A DNA stretch of 64,000 nt. Origin: Papio anubis. Taxonomy: Eukaryota; Chordata; Mammalia; Primates; Cercopithecidae. The notes beneath the pieces were generated by a model, which ran no database searches, was not told the origin of the DNA, and saw nothing but the letters and a program-made list of their open reading frames with translations. The first letter of the stretch is position 1, and each line of letters opens with the position of its first letter. The position numbers and the translations under genes were made by a program. Positions 46,431 through 57,427 of this stretch are shown in pieces. Where the stretch lies: the NCBI RefSeq assembly GCF_008728515.1, contig NC_044981.1, forward strand, positions 2,098,538 to 2,162,537, in the 5' to 3' direction.

Positions 46431-46759
46431 GCTGTACACTTGAAACTGGAAAGTTAGTTAATTCAACTTCTTGTTGAATTAACAAGACAAGAACTAACTT
46501 TAAAAAAATCAAAGTTTCAATCTTTTTGTAGCATAAGGTCACACTGTAGAGTTCCAATCAGAAATTTTCAGTGGATTCCCCTTCCATCCCCCTCTCTTTT
46601 TGATCCCTGAATCTTATAGGGTTCCTTGAGGAATTGTTACACAGTGACCTCACCACATTCTTATGAGCTAGAAACAGTAAATAAAACCAATCCAAGTTAA
46701 TGCCAGGGCAATGTCAGAGTTAAAGACTCATTCCTTTCCTCCTTAAAATTTAACCGTTA

Positions 46760-47250
46760 GTGTATTCCATGCTTATCTATTGGCTGCTGATTATGCGCAA
46801 GGAAGTGTCACGTGCCGCAGCAGATAAAAAGATACTTAGGATACCACTTCAGTTTTCAAGATGCTTACCGTCCAGTTTTCTACAACTAACTAAACCCAAG
46901 GAAGTGTGTAATGCCTTGAAAGAAGTTCGAAGTTTTCTACTTCAGGACTGGTAGGGATGAAGCCAAAACCAGGCTGGGGCCAGCTTGGCCTTTACAGGCA
47001 ATGGGAGCTTATGAAATGGTACAGGGTGGAGTGGTGACCTGACAAAGTGGTGGCTTAGGAGATTATTGTAGCATCTGGATGAAAGGTTAATTCAAGGTAA
47101 AGAGTGATTCTAGTTGAGGCAGGAAAACCAGTTTGAAGACTACTTCATAGTCTAGGTTGGTGTGAATTAATAAGGGCCTGACAAAATTCCTCTGTGTTGG
47201 AAAAAATTGGAACAGAAGTTGATTGGGGAGTAAAGGTGGCCACTGATGGG
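46760..47250 (-). mobile_element. L2 fragment (long, diverged)
   Basis: Antisense L2-like run: gcttatctattggctgctg, ttcaagatgcttaccgtcc, ggcaatgggagcttatg, ttattgtagcatctgg. Confidence 0.55.
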
Positions 47251-47784
47251 GAAAGCATGAGAAAACTTTTTGGGGTAATGGTAATATTCTATATCTTGTT
47301 AGGAATTTGGGTTCAAAGGGCATATTCATTTGTAAAATGAGTCAGTAAATGTACACGTAATATTTGTGTACTACGTTATATGTAAGTTTTGTCACAGAAA
47401 AAAAAACTGTAAACATGGACCTCTAGTTAATGATTACATTTAGAGGGAAGTGCACTGAAGTCTGTAATCTACTTTGAAATGTATCAGAAACTAAGATGAA
47501 GAGTTATGTGATAAAGCAAGTGTAGCTAACATATTCATGGAAGAACCTAGGTGGTGAGTCTATGCACATTTGCTATACAATTCTTTCAACTTTGATACAT
47601 ATTTAAAATTTTTCATACTAAACTGTAGGAGAGAAAAGAGTTTGAAGCAGAGAATGAATCCAGTGGTATTTTACAATTTGAATTGATAAAGCTTGGCATA
47701 ACTGAATGTAGGGAATGAGGACCCAGAGAACTAGGAGTTACCATGAACTACAGTGATTAGAATAACAGGAAAATAAAGGTATTA
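47251..47784. other. AT-rich, nothing confidently recognised
   Basis: Contains a cattcatttgtaaaatgagtc patch and a ctttcaacttt...aaaatttttcata patch that hint at an old DNA transposon or L1, but I cannot name it. Confidence 0.35.
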
Positions 47785-47930
47785 TTCTTATTAATAGAAA
47801 CCATTCACTGAGCCCCCAGTTATGTACCAGGTATTGCGGTAGGTGTATTACATAGTTTATTTTTCATCTTCACAACAATTCCATCTGGAAAATAATATTG
47901 TATCCATTTTGTAGATGAGAAACAAAAGCC
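47785..47930 (-). mobile_element. MIR
   Basis: Antisense MIR: cactgagcccccagttatgtacc, then catcttcacaacaattcc and ccattttgtagatgag. Confidence 0.75.
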
Positions 47931-47944
47931 CAGACTGGGGCTGG

Positions 47945-48090
47945 AACAGACTTCACACTCTCCCCTCGGTGATTCTGATTCCATTTGTCCAGAGTTCAGT
48001 GCAGGCATTTTTTTTTTTTTTCTTTTTAGGCATTGGTATGTTTTGAAAGCTCCCCCAGGTGATTCTATTGCATAGTCATCACTGCTAGAT
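47945..48090 (-). mobile_element. MER5B DNA transposon, inverted partner of 46.2 kb copy
   Basis: Reverse complement of the 46.2 kb MER5B and of its flank, interrupted by a T-run (48010-48027) with the duplication aggcatt on each side (48003-48009 and 48028-48034). Confidence 0.72.
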
Positions 48091-48269
48091 GAATGATTCC
48101 TTACACAGACTCAGCCTCACAGCCTATAATAGCCAGGCTGGTTAAATAGTAAAAGAAGTAGGGAAGTCAGAAAAGGTTTGAGGGGGAAATGATAAGTCTG
48201 ATTTTGAGATGAAAGAAGGAAATTTAAATAATTTTAAAATTTCATGTATTTCAGGTGTGAAACACATTC

Positions 48270-48559
48270 TGTTTTATTTATTTTTATTATTTATTTATTT
48301 ATTTTTAGATGGAGTCTCACACTGTTGCCCAGGCTGGAGTGTAGTGGCACGATCTCGGCTCATTGCAAGCTCTGCCTCCTGGGTTCAAGCCATTCTCCTG
48401 CCTCAGCCTCCCGAGTAGCTGGGACTACAGGCACCTACCACCATGCCCAGCTAATTTTCTGTATTTTTAGTAGAAACCGGGTTTCACCATGTTAGCCAGG
48501 ATGGTCTCGATCTCCTGACCTTGTGATCTGTCCACCTTGGCCTCCCAAAGTGCTGGGAT
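48270..48559 (-). mobile_element. Alu
   Basis: Antisense Alu with a (TTTA)n tail. It stops at gtgctggga, short of its natural end, next to a (TA)n run. Confidence 0.92.
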
Positions 48560-48572
48560 ATATATATATATT
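48560..48572. repeat. short (TA)n tract joining two Alus
   Basis: tatatatatata between a truncated Alu and the next Alu. Confidence 0.85.
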
Positions 48573-48855
48573 TAGACAGAGTCTCACTCTGTTGCCTAGG
48601 CTGCAGTGCAATGGCGCAATCTCAGCTCATTACAACCTCCATCGCCTGGGTTCAAGCGATTTTCCTGCCTCAGCCTCCTGACTGGCTGGTACTACAGATG
48701 CCTGCCACTACATCTGGCTAATTTTTGTATTTTTAGTAGAGATGGGGTTTCACCATGTTGTCCAGGCTGTTCTTGAACTCCTGACCTCAGGCAACCCACT
48801 CGCCTCAGCCTCCCAAAGTGCTGGAATTACAGGCATGAGCCACCATGCCCAGCCT
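48573..48855 (-). mobile_element. Alu
   Basis: Antisense Alu from agacagagtctcactctg to ccatgcccagcc. Confidence 0.93.
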
Positions 48856-49555
48856 AACATGATATTTTGAAACACATACATAGTGAAATGATTACTAAAG
48901 TCATGCAAATTAATACATTTATCTCTTCACATAGTCACCCCATTTTTTTTTTTGTTTGTTTTAGAGTGAGAGCACTTGAAGTCTCTCAGAAAATTTCCAG
49001 TATACAGCACAGTATTATTAATTATGGTCACCATGCTGTACATTAGATCTCTAAACTCCTTTATCCTACAGAACTGCAACTTTGTACCCTTTAAGCAACC
49101 TCTTCCTGTTTCCCCAATCTCTGCCCCTGGGAAGCTCTGTTCTACTCTCTGTTTCAGTGTATGACTTTTTTAGATTCCACGTGTAAGTGAGATCATGAAC
49201 TGGTTTTCTTTCCATGCACGGCTTATTTCACTTAGCATAACGTCCTCCAGCTTCATCCATGTTGTTGTAAATGACAGGATCTCCTTTTTTAAGGCTGCCT
49301 AATATTCCATTGGGTGTGTGTATGTAAGTGTGTATATACAAACATACATCACATTTTCTCTATCCATTCATCCATCAACAGACACAGGTTGTTTCTATAT
49401 CTTAGCTGTTATAAATTATGCTGCAGTGAACATGGGAGTTCAGATGATCTTTTTGAGGTACTGATTTCATTGTCTTTGAATATATACCCAGAAGTGGAAG
49501 AGCTAGATAATGTGGCAATTCTATTTTTAATTTTTTGAGGAACCTCTGTGCTGTT

Positions 49556-49556
<1 letters not shown>

Positions 49557-49587
<31 letters not shown>

Positions 49588-49876
49588 GCTGTTTGAGACG
49601 GAGTCTGGCTCTGTCGCCCAGGCTGGAGTGCAGTGGCCGGATCTCAGCTCACTGCAAGCTCCGCCTCCCGGGTTTACGTCATTCTCCTGCCTCAGCTTCC
49701 CGAGTAGCTGGGACTACAGGCGCCGCCACCTCGCCCGGCTAGTTTTTTGTATTTTTTAGTAGAGACGGGGGTTTCACTGTGTTAGCCAGGATGGTCTCAA
49801 TCTCCTGACCTCGTGATCCACCCGTCTCGGCCTCCCAAAGTGCTGCAATTACAGGCTTGAGCCACCGCGCCCGGCC
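49557..49876 (-). mobile_element. young AluY of Old World monkey (YR-like) type in L1, (GTT)n tail
   Basis: Near-consensus antisense Alu with gtggccggatctcagctc and acaggcttgagccaccgc. The tail is a (GTT)n run at 49557-49588. Flank tgtgctgtttt is on both sides. Confidence 0.95.
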
Positions 49877-51334
49877 TGTGCTGTTTTTTATAAATGGGGC
49901 TGTACCAATCTACATTCCCACAAATAGTGTACATGGTTCCCTTTTCTCCATACCCTCACGAACACTTACTGCTTGTGTTTTTGATAACAGCCATCCTAAC
50001 AGGTGTAAGGTGATATCTCAGTAGTTTTAATTTGTATTTCCTTGATGATTAGTGATGTTGAATACCTTTTCATATCTCTGTTGGCCATTGGTATGTCTTC
50101 CTCAGAAAAACGTCTGTTGCAAGTCCTTTGCCCATTTTTAAATCAGGTTGTTTTTTGTTATTGAGTTGTGTGAGTTTCTTATATATTGTGGATATTAACC
50201 CGTTACCGGATACATGGTTTGTAAATATTTTCTCCCAATTCATAGATTGCCTTTTCATTTTGTTGATTGCTCCCTTTGCTGTGCAGAAGCTTTTTAGTTT
50301 AATATAGTCCCACTTGTTTATTTTTGCTTCTGTTGCCTGAATTTTTTATGTTATGTTAAAAAATAATTGCCAAAGCCGAGATTAAAAAGCTTTTCTCCTA
50401 ACTTATTTCTAGAAGTTCTACAGTTTAAGGTCACATTTAAACTTTTAATCCATTTTGAGCTGATTTTTGTATATGGTGTTAAAAAAAAGGCCAGGGTGGG
50501 GGTCAATTTCATTCCTTTGTATGTGGATATCCAGTTTTCCCAGCACCATTTGTGGAATAGACTATCATTTTCCTATTGTGTCTTATTGGTGTCCTTGTTG
50601 AAGGTCAGTTGATGATAAATGTGTGGGTTTATTTCTGGGCTCCCTATTCTGATCCATTGGTCTATGCATGTGGTTTTATGCTAATATCATACTATTTAGA
50701 TACTATAAATTTGTAATATAATTTGAAATCAGGAAATGCAATTCCTCCAACTTTATTTTCCTTTCTCAAGACTGCTTTTGCTACTCATGGTCTTTTGTGG
50801 TTTCATACAAATTCTAGAATAGGTTTTTCTATTTTCGTGAAAAATGTCTGAAATTTTCAGAGAAATTACATTCAGTCTGTAGATTACTTTTTGTAGTATG
50901 GACATTTTAATAATATTAATGTTTTCCAATCTGTGAACATAGAGTATCTTTCCATTTATTTGTGTCTTCTTCAATTCTTTTAATCAATGTTTTATAGTTT
51001 TCAGTTTTCAAATCTTTCACTTCTTTGGTTAAATTAATTCCTAAGTATTTTATTCTTTTTGATGCTATCATAAATAGGGTTACTTTCTTGATTCTCTTTC
51101 AGACAGTTTGTTATTGGTGTATATAAATGCTACTGATTTTTGTATCCTGATTTTGTATTCTACAACTTTAATGAATTTGTTTATTAGTCGAATCGTGGTG
51201 TGTTTTTTCTTTTCTGGAGCCTTTAGTATTTTCTACATATAGAATCATGCCATCTGCAAATAGGGATAATTTTACCTCTTCTTTCCCAGTGGACACTTTT
51301 TATTTCTTTTTTGTGTCTGATTGCTCTTGCTGAT

Positions 51335-51437
51335 TGGGCAAAGGACTTGCAACAGACATTTTTCTAAGGAAGACATACCAATGGCCAACAGAGATATGAA
51401 AAGGTATTCAACATCACTAATCATCAAGGAAATACAA
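51335..51437. repeat. 103-bp inverted copy of 50032-50134
   Basis: Reverse complement of 50032-50134 with only two differences. It sits where the L1 ORF2 complement should read straight through, so it is an inserted inverted duplicate with a 1200-bp spacer. Confidence 0.92.
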
Positions 51438-51845
51438 GAAGTACTAGGTTGAATAGAAGTAGTGATGATGGGCATTCTTGCTTTGTACTGGATCTTAGAG
51501 GAAAAACTTTCAGTTTTTCTCCATGAATTATGATGTTAACTGTAAGCTTTTCATAAATGACCTGATATGTTGAAGGAATTTCTGTCCCTATTTTGTTGAG
51601 TGTTTATCATAAATGGATGTTGAACTTTGTCAAATGCTTTTCTGCATCTATTGAGATGATCATATGATTTTTATCTTTCATTCTGTTTTGTAGCATATGA
51701 CATTGATTGATTTGTATATGTTGAACTCATCTTGCATCTCAGGGACAAATCTCACTTGGTCATAGTGTATAATATTTTTGATGTGTTATTCAAGTCAGTT
51801 TGCTAGTATTTTACTGAGGAATTTTATGAGATGGTCATGTTTAGT

Positions 51846-53187
51846 AGGAAATTTAAAATATGTGGGTCTTACTACACAGGATAAGGCTAGAGATCTATAG
51901 ATTTGATGATTGCCTACAATCCAGAAGGCAGCAAAACAGAGACATCTGAAAAGAGATAATGATTGAAATAAGGTAAGCAAAATGAGACTCTGAAGAGAAG
52001 CAACAGAAGGAAGACGGATAAAAATAGAGAATATGGGAGAATGGCCACAGCTGGAATGGGAAGAAAAAGAGAAGCTGGAAAAGTTTACATCGTGCCAAAC
52101 TCTGTCCCCATTCTGGAGTGGGAATAAACTGGGTAGGACTAGGAACTCCAGTGGCAATTTCATGCTTAGCCTCTATGAGATCAAGCAATTCTTTCTACTC
52201 CCTCCTGATTTACTCTTGATCCTTGTGACTAGTTCAACTCATATTAAAGAGCAGTATACCTTTTTAGCCAGTCATCTAGTGCAACTTTCCCTTATTCTTT
52301 TGCTTGTTTTCTTTTCTCTAAGCAGTTTGGGTTCTACCTGTTATCACTCTCAGCCGAATGGACAACATGGATCTTTACTCAGTATTTTGAGATACTCATA
52401 TCCTCAGTCCCTATATCATGATTCTGAATACCAGAAAGGTTGAAACTGCCTGTGACCATCACAAATCTTTTTGATTATGGTGAAATCCCTGATGCTATCT
52501 CATGGTCAAAATGATAGTGGCGTTTTTCATCATACAGCTGGTCCTACCCTATCTCATGGTCAAAATGATAGTGGCGTTTTTCATCATGCAGCTGGTCCTA
52601 CCCTGATTACTACTTCCTCTTCTGGCTAAATCCAATCACATTTGTGCTGTTTACCCTTTGAATTCTCTTTCATTCCCACATGATTTAACACATAGAAGTA
52701 GTAGAAGTAATATAGAGCTAGATGCGGGTATTGTCTCTTTCCTGTGAGGAAAGAGATTTGAAGAAGATAGTAAGCAGTCTCAGCTGATACAAAGGAGACA
52801 TAGAAGGATAGAACTGTAGTAAGATCTTTGAAGACGGCCTTCATTCTTTATCTGACTTACTAAGTTTAAGACTTTTTGTGGTATTAATATGCAAAAAACT
52901 TCTACTATAATTTTTAATAGTTTGTCAGATAAATTATATAGAAATGATTTTAAAACAAGGTGTACATCAATTCTGAAGTTCATAGGATCAATTAATAAAA
53001 AACGAGGTGTACAGTGAGAAGGAAATGTTGGGCAACTTCAAGAGTGTTGTTTCTGTAAAGTTATAGGACAATTGCCAAATTTCAGTAAAATAAATATTTG
53101 ATATTATGGAAATTGAGATAATTAAGGCAGAGTTTTAGATCATTTGTGGCAAGTTTGACTATGAAGGAAAGGAAGAAAAGTAGATTG
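51846..53187. other. 1.3 kb, no repeat recognised except a tandem duplication
   Basis: Unique-looking sequence. Frames of 136 (52033-52443, plus) and 122 codons (52163-51795, minus) overlap on opposite strands and have no recognised domain. Confidence 0.35.
52495..52602. repeat. 54-bp tandem duplication
   Basis: Units 52495-52548 and 52549-52602 (starting ctatctcatggtcaaaatg) differ at one base (catacagctg versus catgcagctg). Confidence 0.95.
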
Positions 53188-53192
53188 ATTAG

Positions 53193-53532
53193 TGTTGGGG
53201 TCCGCATATTTCCTAAACAAAGGAATGAACACACAAGACAACACAAGACAAGACAAACATGGCGGCCGCCTCAAATGGCGCGCTCTGCTTTATTTTATAC
53301 AGTCGTTTGTGGAATGTTGCCAAGTCACAAGACACATTGTTGTTTTTCTGACCTTTCCCTGACTTTCTGGATTTTCAAGATGTTTACAAATAAACAAGCC
53401 CCCAGGGTCTGCTGTTAGCAGCTGGCTCCTTTGTCCTCCCTGTTTGCAGGGAAGGAATGCCCTGCTTCGTTTGCAAGAGCAGGACATATCGGGAACATCT
53501 CAGTCTCGTTTGCGAGCACGTAGTCCTCTACA
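53193..53532 (-). mobile_element. young solo LTR (probably class II / betaretrovirus-like ERV)
   Basis: A 340-bp block with TG...CA ends on the minus strand and perfect 5-bp target-site duplications attag (53188-53192 and 53533-53537). The minus strand carries TATAAAATAAAG (TATA box overlapping a poly(A)-type signal) followed by a CpG-rich segment with two YY1-type motifs (plus strand aacatggcggc and aaatggcgcg). CpGs are well preserved, so it is recent. No internal viral sequence remains. The family is unknown to me, and a lineage-restricted monkey ERV is likely. Confidence 0.82.
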
Positions 53533-53589
53533 ATTAGGATGGCAGGTAGAAAAGAATTCCAAGGGCTTTTAGTGAGAATGATATACAAT

Positions 53590-54125
53590 GAGGACTCCTA
53601 AACTTGAGCTTAATATATGCCAAGTACTATTCTGGACATTGAAGATACAAGTAATCATAATGTCATATTCTTACCTTCAAGTATCTCAGAGTCCACTGGA
53701 GAAGATAAACGGATTAACATACATTATAACAAAGAAAGTGTTAAAATAGTAGTATCAACAGAGATATTTAAAAGAAGGAGTATATAACTTTTTTCTTGGC
53801 ACACAGGCAAAGCTTCATAGAGGAAGTGGCATTTAAGATGAGCCTTAATGATCAGTAGTAGCTTGGGAAGAGAGAAAAGGGAAAGGGAATTTTTAGCAAA
53901 AGATATGGCTTGTGCAAAGGCTTAAAATGGTGGAGGAGCATGGTATATTTGAGGATTCATGAGCAGGTCAATTTGACTGAGTTATAGGGTGAATGAAAGG
54001 GAGTAGCAGGAGATGAAGCTAGAAAGATATACTAACACTAGGTGGTTAAAAGGAACTTCTCTGACCTGGTAAGAAGTTTGGATTTCATTCTGTAGGCAAA
54101 AAATACCTCAAGCTGAGTAGAATGT
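53590..54125 (-). mobile_element. L2 fragment (long)
   Basis: Antisense L2: atgccaagtactattctgg, agtccactggagaagataa, ggaagtggcatttaagatg, gcaaaggcttaaaatgg, aagaagtttggatttcattc. Confidence 0.7.
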
Positions 54126-54154
54126 TATAAAATTTTTGTTTAAAAAAGAAAACT

Positions 54155-54463
54155 GGACCAGGCACAGTGGCTGACACCTGTAATCCCAGCACTTTGGGAG
54201 GCTGAGGCAGGTGGATCACCAGAGGTCAGGAGTTCAAGACCAGCCTGACCAACATGGTTAAACCCCCTCTCTACAAAAACATGAAAAACATTAGCTGGGC
54301 ATGATGGTGGGTGCCTGCAATCCCAGCTGCTTGGGAGGCTGAGGTGGGAGAATTGCTTGAACCCGGGTGCCGGAGGTTGCAGTGAACAAAGGTCGCACCA
54401 TTGCACTCTAGCCTGGGCAACAGAGTGAGACTCCATCTCAAAAAGCAAACAAACAAACAAAAC
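54155..54463 (+). mobile_element. Alu
   Basis: Dimeric Alu with an (AAAC)n tail. Confidence 0.94.
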
Positions 54464-55149
54464 CCCGCTTACTTGCAGGTGTGATGGAATAGTTCAGACA
54501 GAATAATACTTCTTCTAAGATCAGCTAAAGAAGTTAAATATGTATTTTAAATATATGTTTGAAGTAATCAAAGAGTTACAGAGGAAAATAGGAATTAATG
54601 GGACAAAATCTTGGAGAAGGGAGAACCATATAGAGAATTGAGCTGACATTATGCAGTCACTGTTTTCCTCAGGACATTTTTAAATTCTAAGTATAGAGCA
54701 ATAAAAGAAATGAAGAATTCAAGCAAAGGGATCAGGGAGAGGATTGCTACTAAGAGGCAGAGAAACCAGTGAAGCCTTTCACCATCTCACACTAGAAAGA
54801 CAACAAGTCATAGAGGCTTGATTTTTATAAGGAAAGAGAAGTGAGAAACTGACCCCGATACTTTGTTGGACTTGCCTGAAGACATCTGCTGAATTCTCAG
54901 GCTGTGCTGGGATGGAGATTAGAGGCCAGATGAAAACCTCTGTTAAGTACTGCACAGATTTTGGTAATCACTTATTGCTGAAAAGGGAGGTATTAGATGT
55001 CAGGCCTCCATAAGTCCTCAGGTGAAACATCTAGATGCTATGACTGAAGAGTCAGGGTTGATCTAGAAGTACACTGAACCTATAGTCATTTCAGTTTTGA
55101 ATGGGAACAAAGCATTAATCGCCTACTTGATCTGCTAGCAGAGGAAATA
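54464..55149. other. nothing recognised
   Basis: About 690 bp of A-rich unique sequence. Confidence 0.35.
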
Positions 55150-55633
55150 GTAATCCCTGAAGGAAGATAAGATAAAATCATCCACAACCCCTAAAAATTT
55201 TCATACACAATGTGCCACATTTAATAAAAAGTTACTAGGCATGGCACACCTTATGACTGAAAAATAACAATAGAAAAAACACAATAAAAACAGTTTCAAG
55301 GAAAACCAAGTATTAGAATTATTAGAAAAATAAGATAGCTATGATTAATATGTCAAGATAATAGAGAAAAATAGAGTTTTACTAGAAAATTTGAATCCAT
55401 AAAATAGAAATACTAGAACTGAAAAATTCAAAAACTGAAATTAAGTACTCAATGAAAGAGTTTAACAGCACATTAGCTATACAAGACCAAAATAGTAGTG
55501 AACTAGAAGAAAAGTGAATAGAAAATATGCAAACTGAAGCATAATGTGTAAAAAGGGTGGGTAATATAGAAAAAGAGTACTGTGTACTTTTGAAATTAAA
55601 GTCTCCAAAAGAGAAAAGCACAATAATGGGTCA

Positions 55634-56019
55634 TGTATCAGTTTATTCTCATGCTGCTGTAAAGAACTGCCTAAGACTGGATAATTTTTAAAGGAAAGAG
55701 GTTTAATTGACTCACAAATGGCTGGGGAAGCCTCAGGAAACTTACAATCATGGTGGAAGAGGATGGAAACATGTCCTTCTTCACATGGTGGCAGGAAGAA
55801 GAAGAATGAGAGAAGTGCAGAACAAAGGGGTAGGGGAAGCCACTCACAAAACCATCAGATCTTGTGAGAACTCATTCACTATCACGAGAACAGCATGGAG
55901 AAACTGCCCTCATAATTCAGTTACCTTCCATGAGGTCTCTTTCTGAACATGTGGGGCTTACAATTCAGATTAAAATTCAAGATGAGATCTCAGTGAGGAC
56001 ACAGAGCCAAACCATATCA
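55634..56019 (-). mobile_element. THE1 solo LTR (MaLR)
   Basis: Antisense THE1 LTR from tgtatcagtttattctcatg to cagagccaaaccatatca, about 386 bp. It is flanked by ggtca (55629-55633) and agtca (56020-56024), a 5-bp target duplication with one change. The plus-strand frames within are not genes. Confidence 0.9.
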
Positions 56020-56305
56020 AGTCAGAAGCAATATTTTAATAAACAATAGCTGTAAAATTCTCTGAAATTAATGAAAGACAAGTCTCAGATTCAAGCCTAC
56101 AAACCCAAAGTAAGATGAATTTAAGAAATACAACCTAAGCACATTATAGCCAAACTGTTAAAACCAAAGACAAGTGAAAATCGTTCAGGCAGTTGGATTT
56201 TTCAAAGGCACAGTGGTTGTAAAAGCAACAAAAGACTTAAATTCACTCCTCAACTGAGATGATGGAAGATGGAAGACAATGAAATAACATTTAAAAAGTG
56301 CTGAA

Positions 56306-56440
56306 AGAGTTGGGTATGGTAGCTCACATCTATAATCTCAGCTACTTGGAAGGATGAGGCAGGAGTATCACTTGAGCCAGGAGTTTCAGACCAGACCAGC
56401 CTGGGGAATTCTAAAATAAAAATGTCTTAAATAAAAGTAA
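56306..56440 (+). mobile_element. monomeric or internally deleted Alu fragment
   Basis: gttgggtatggtagctcac leads directly to atctcagctacttggaaggatg and ends after ccagaccagcctgggg. The flank gtgctgaaag recurs on both sides (about 56298 and 56459), supporting insertion into L1M. Confidence 0.75.
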
Positions 56441-57416
56441 AAATAAGAAAAGCAAAAGGTGCTGAAAGAAAATAATTGCCAATCTAGAACTCTATACCAA
56501 GCAAACATGCTATTCAAAACTGAAGGGAAACTAAAGACATTTCTAGTTAAACAAGAGTAAAAATATTCATCACTAGCAGATGTGAACTAAAAGAAATACT
56601 AAAAGGAATTCTGCAGACAAAAGAAAAATGGTCCCACACAGAAGCATGGAAACATGAGAAAATAATAAAGAAAAATGAAAAGAGATAATATGAGGGTAAA
56701 TGTAAGTAAATATTCACCATATGTATCAATAATTTAATGTCTTATGGGATTAAAATGTAGGATGAATATAGGAGCAGAAAAATATAAAACAGATGTTCAC
56801 TAGAGAAAATAAACAAAACCCAAATTGTATTATTTGAAAATAACAATAAAATTGATAGGTCCTTTAGCATGACATCATAAACAGAAGCAAAGACAAATTT
56901 TCAACATTAGGAGGAAAAATGAAACATTCCTCAAGTTATATAGATATTGAATAGATAATAAGGAATATAATCAATAATTATGTCATTGAAAATTGTGGCG
57001 AAACTGAGAAATCCCTAGAAAAACATAGCTTTACCAAAGTGGACACAAAGAGAAACAAAAATTCGTATCTCCATTTAAAAAACCTAACCTATAATTAAAA
57101 ACGTTCACACAAGTGAAACTCCAGATTCAATGGTTTCACCGGTGATTTCTTTTAAACATTAAATGAAGAAATAACAACAATCTTACATAAATTCTTTTAG
57201 AGAATAGTAAAAGGAAACACTTCTCTACTTTTTTGTAAGGCCAAAATGATCTTAATTCTAAAACATATAAGAAAGGAAAATTATAGACTAATTTTTAGTA
57301 GAAAATGCTTTTAAAAATTACCAAATAAGAGAGACTAGTACATTACAACAAGTAAGGGTTAATTTCAATAATGCAATGTTAGTGTCCCACTTAAAAATCT
57401 GTCAACATGATTGCTG

Positions 57417-57427
57417 ACAAGATGGCC
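57417..57427 (+). promoter_or_regulatory. YY1-type site at L1 5' end
   Basis: acaagatggcc lies within about 15 bp of the element start, the known place of the YY1 site that positions L1 transcription initiation. Confidence 0.7.

Larger units (their letters stand above)
48866..51845 (-). mobile_element. L1 (L1MA/L1PB-age), antisense, with Alu and internal inverted insertion
   Basis: Antisense L1 3' UTR (gtgaaatgattactaaagtc) followed by the complement of ORF2 (for example ctcccaattcatagattgcc, ttttcccagcaccatttgtg, tctgcaaatagggataattt). It is interrupted by an Alu at 49557-49876 and by a 103-bp inverted segment at 51335-51437. The ORF2 frame is broken many times; no functional protein is possible. 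Confidence 0.9.
55150..57412 (+). mobile_element. old sense L1 (L1M-type), host of nested insertions
   Basis: Diverged L1 ORF1/ORF2-region sequence (for example gtgctgaaagaaaataattgcc, gaactctataccaagc, ggaattctgcagac). It is interrupted by a THE1 LTR, an Alu-like fragment and an L1PA-like element, and resumes at 63883. Confidence 0.7.

Noticed and set aside
52033..52443. 136-codon plus-strand ORF overlapping a 122-codon minus-strand ORF
   Set aside because: No recognised domain and no splice or expression evidence; a moderate-length frame in non-repeat DNA can occur by chance.
53146..53418. 90-codon ORF at 53.1 kb
   Set aside because: Most of it lies in the solo LTR, read on the strand opposite to its transcription signals.
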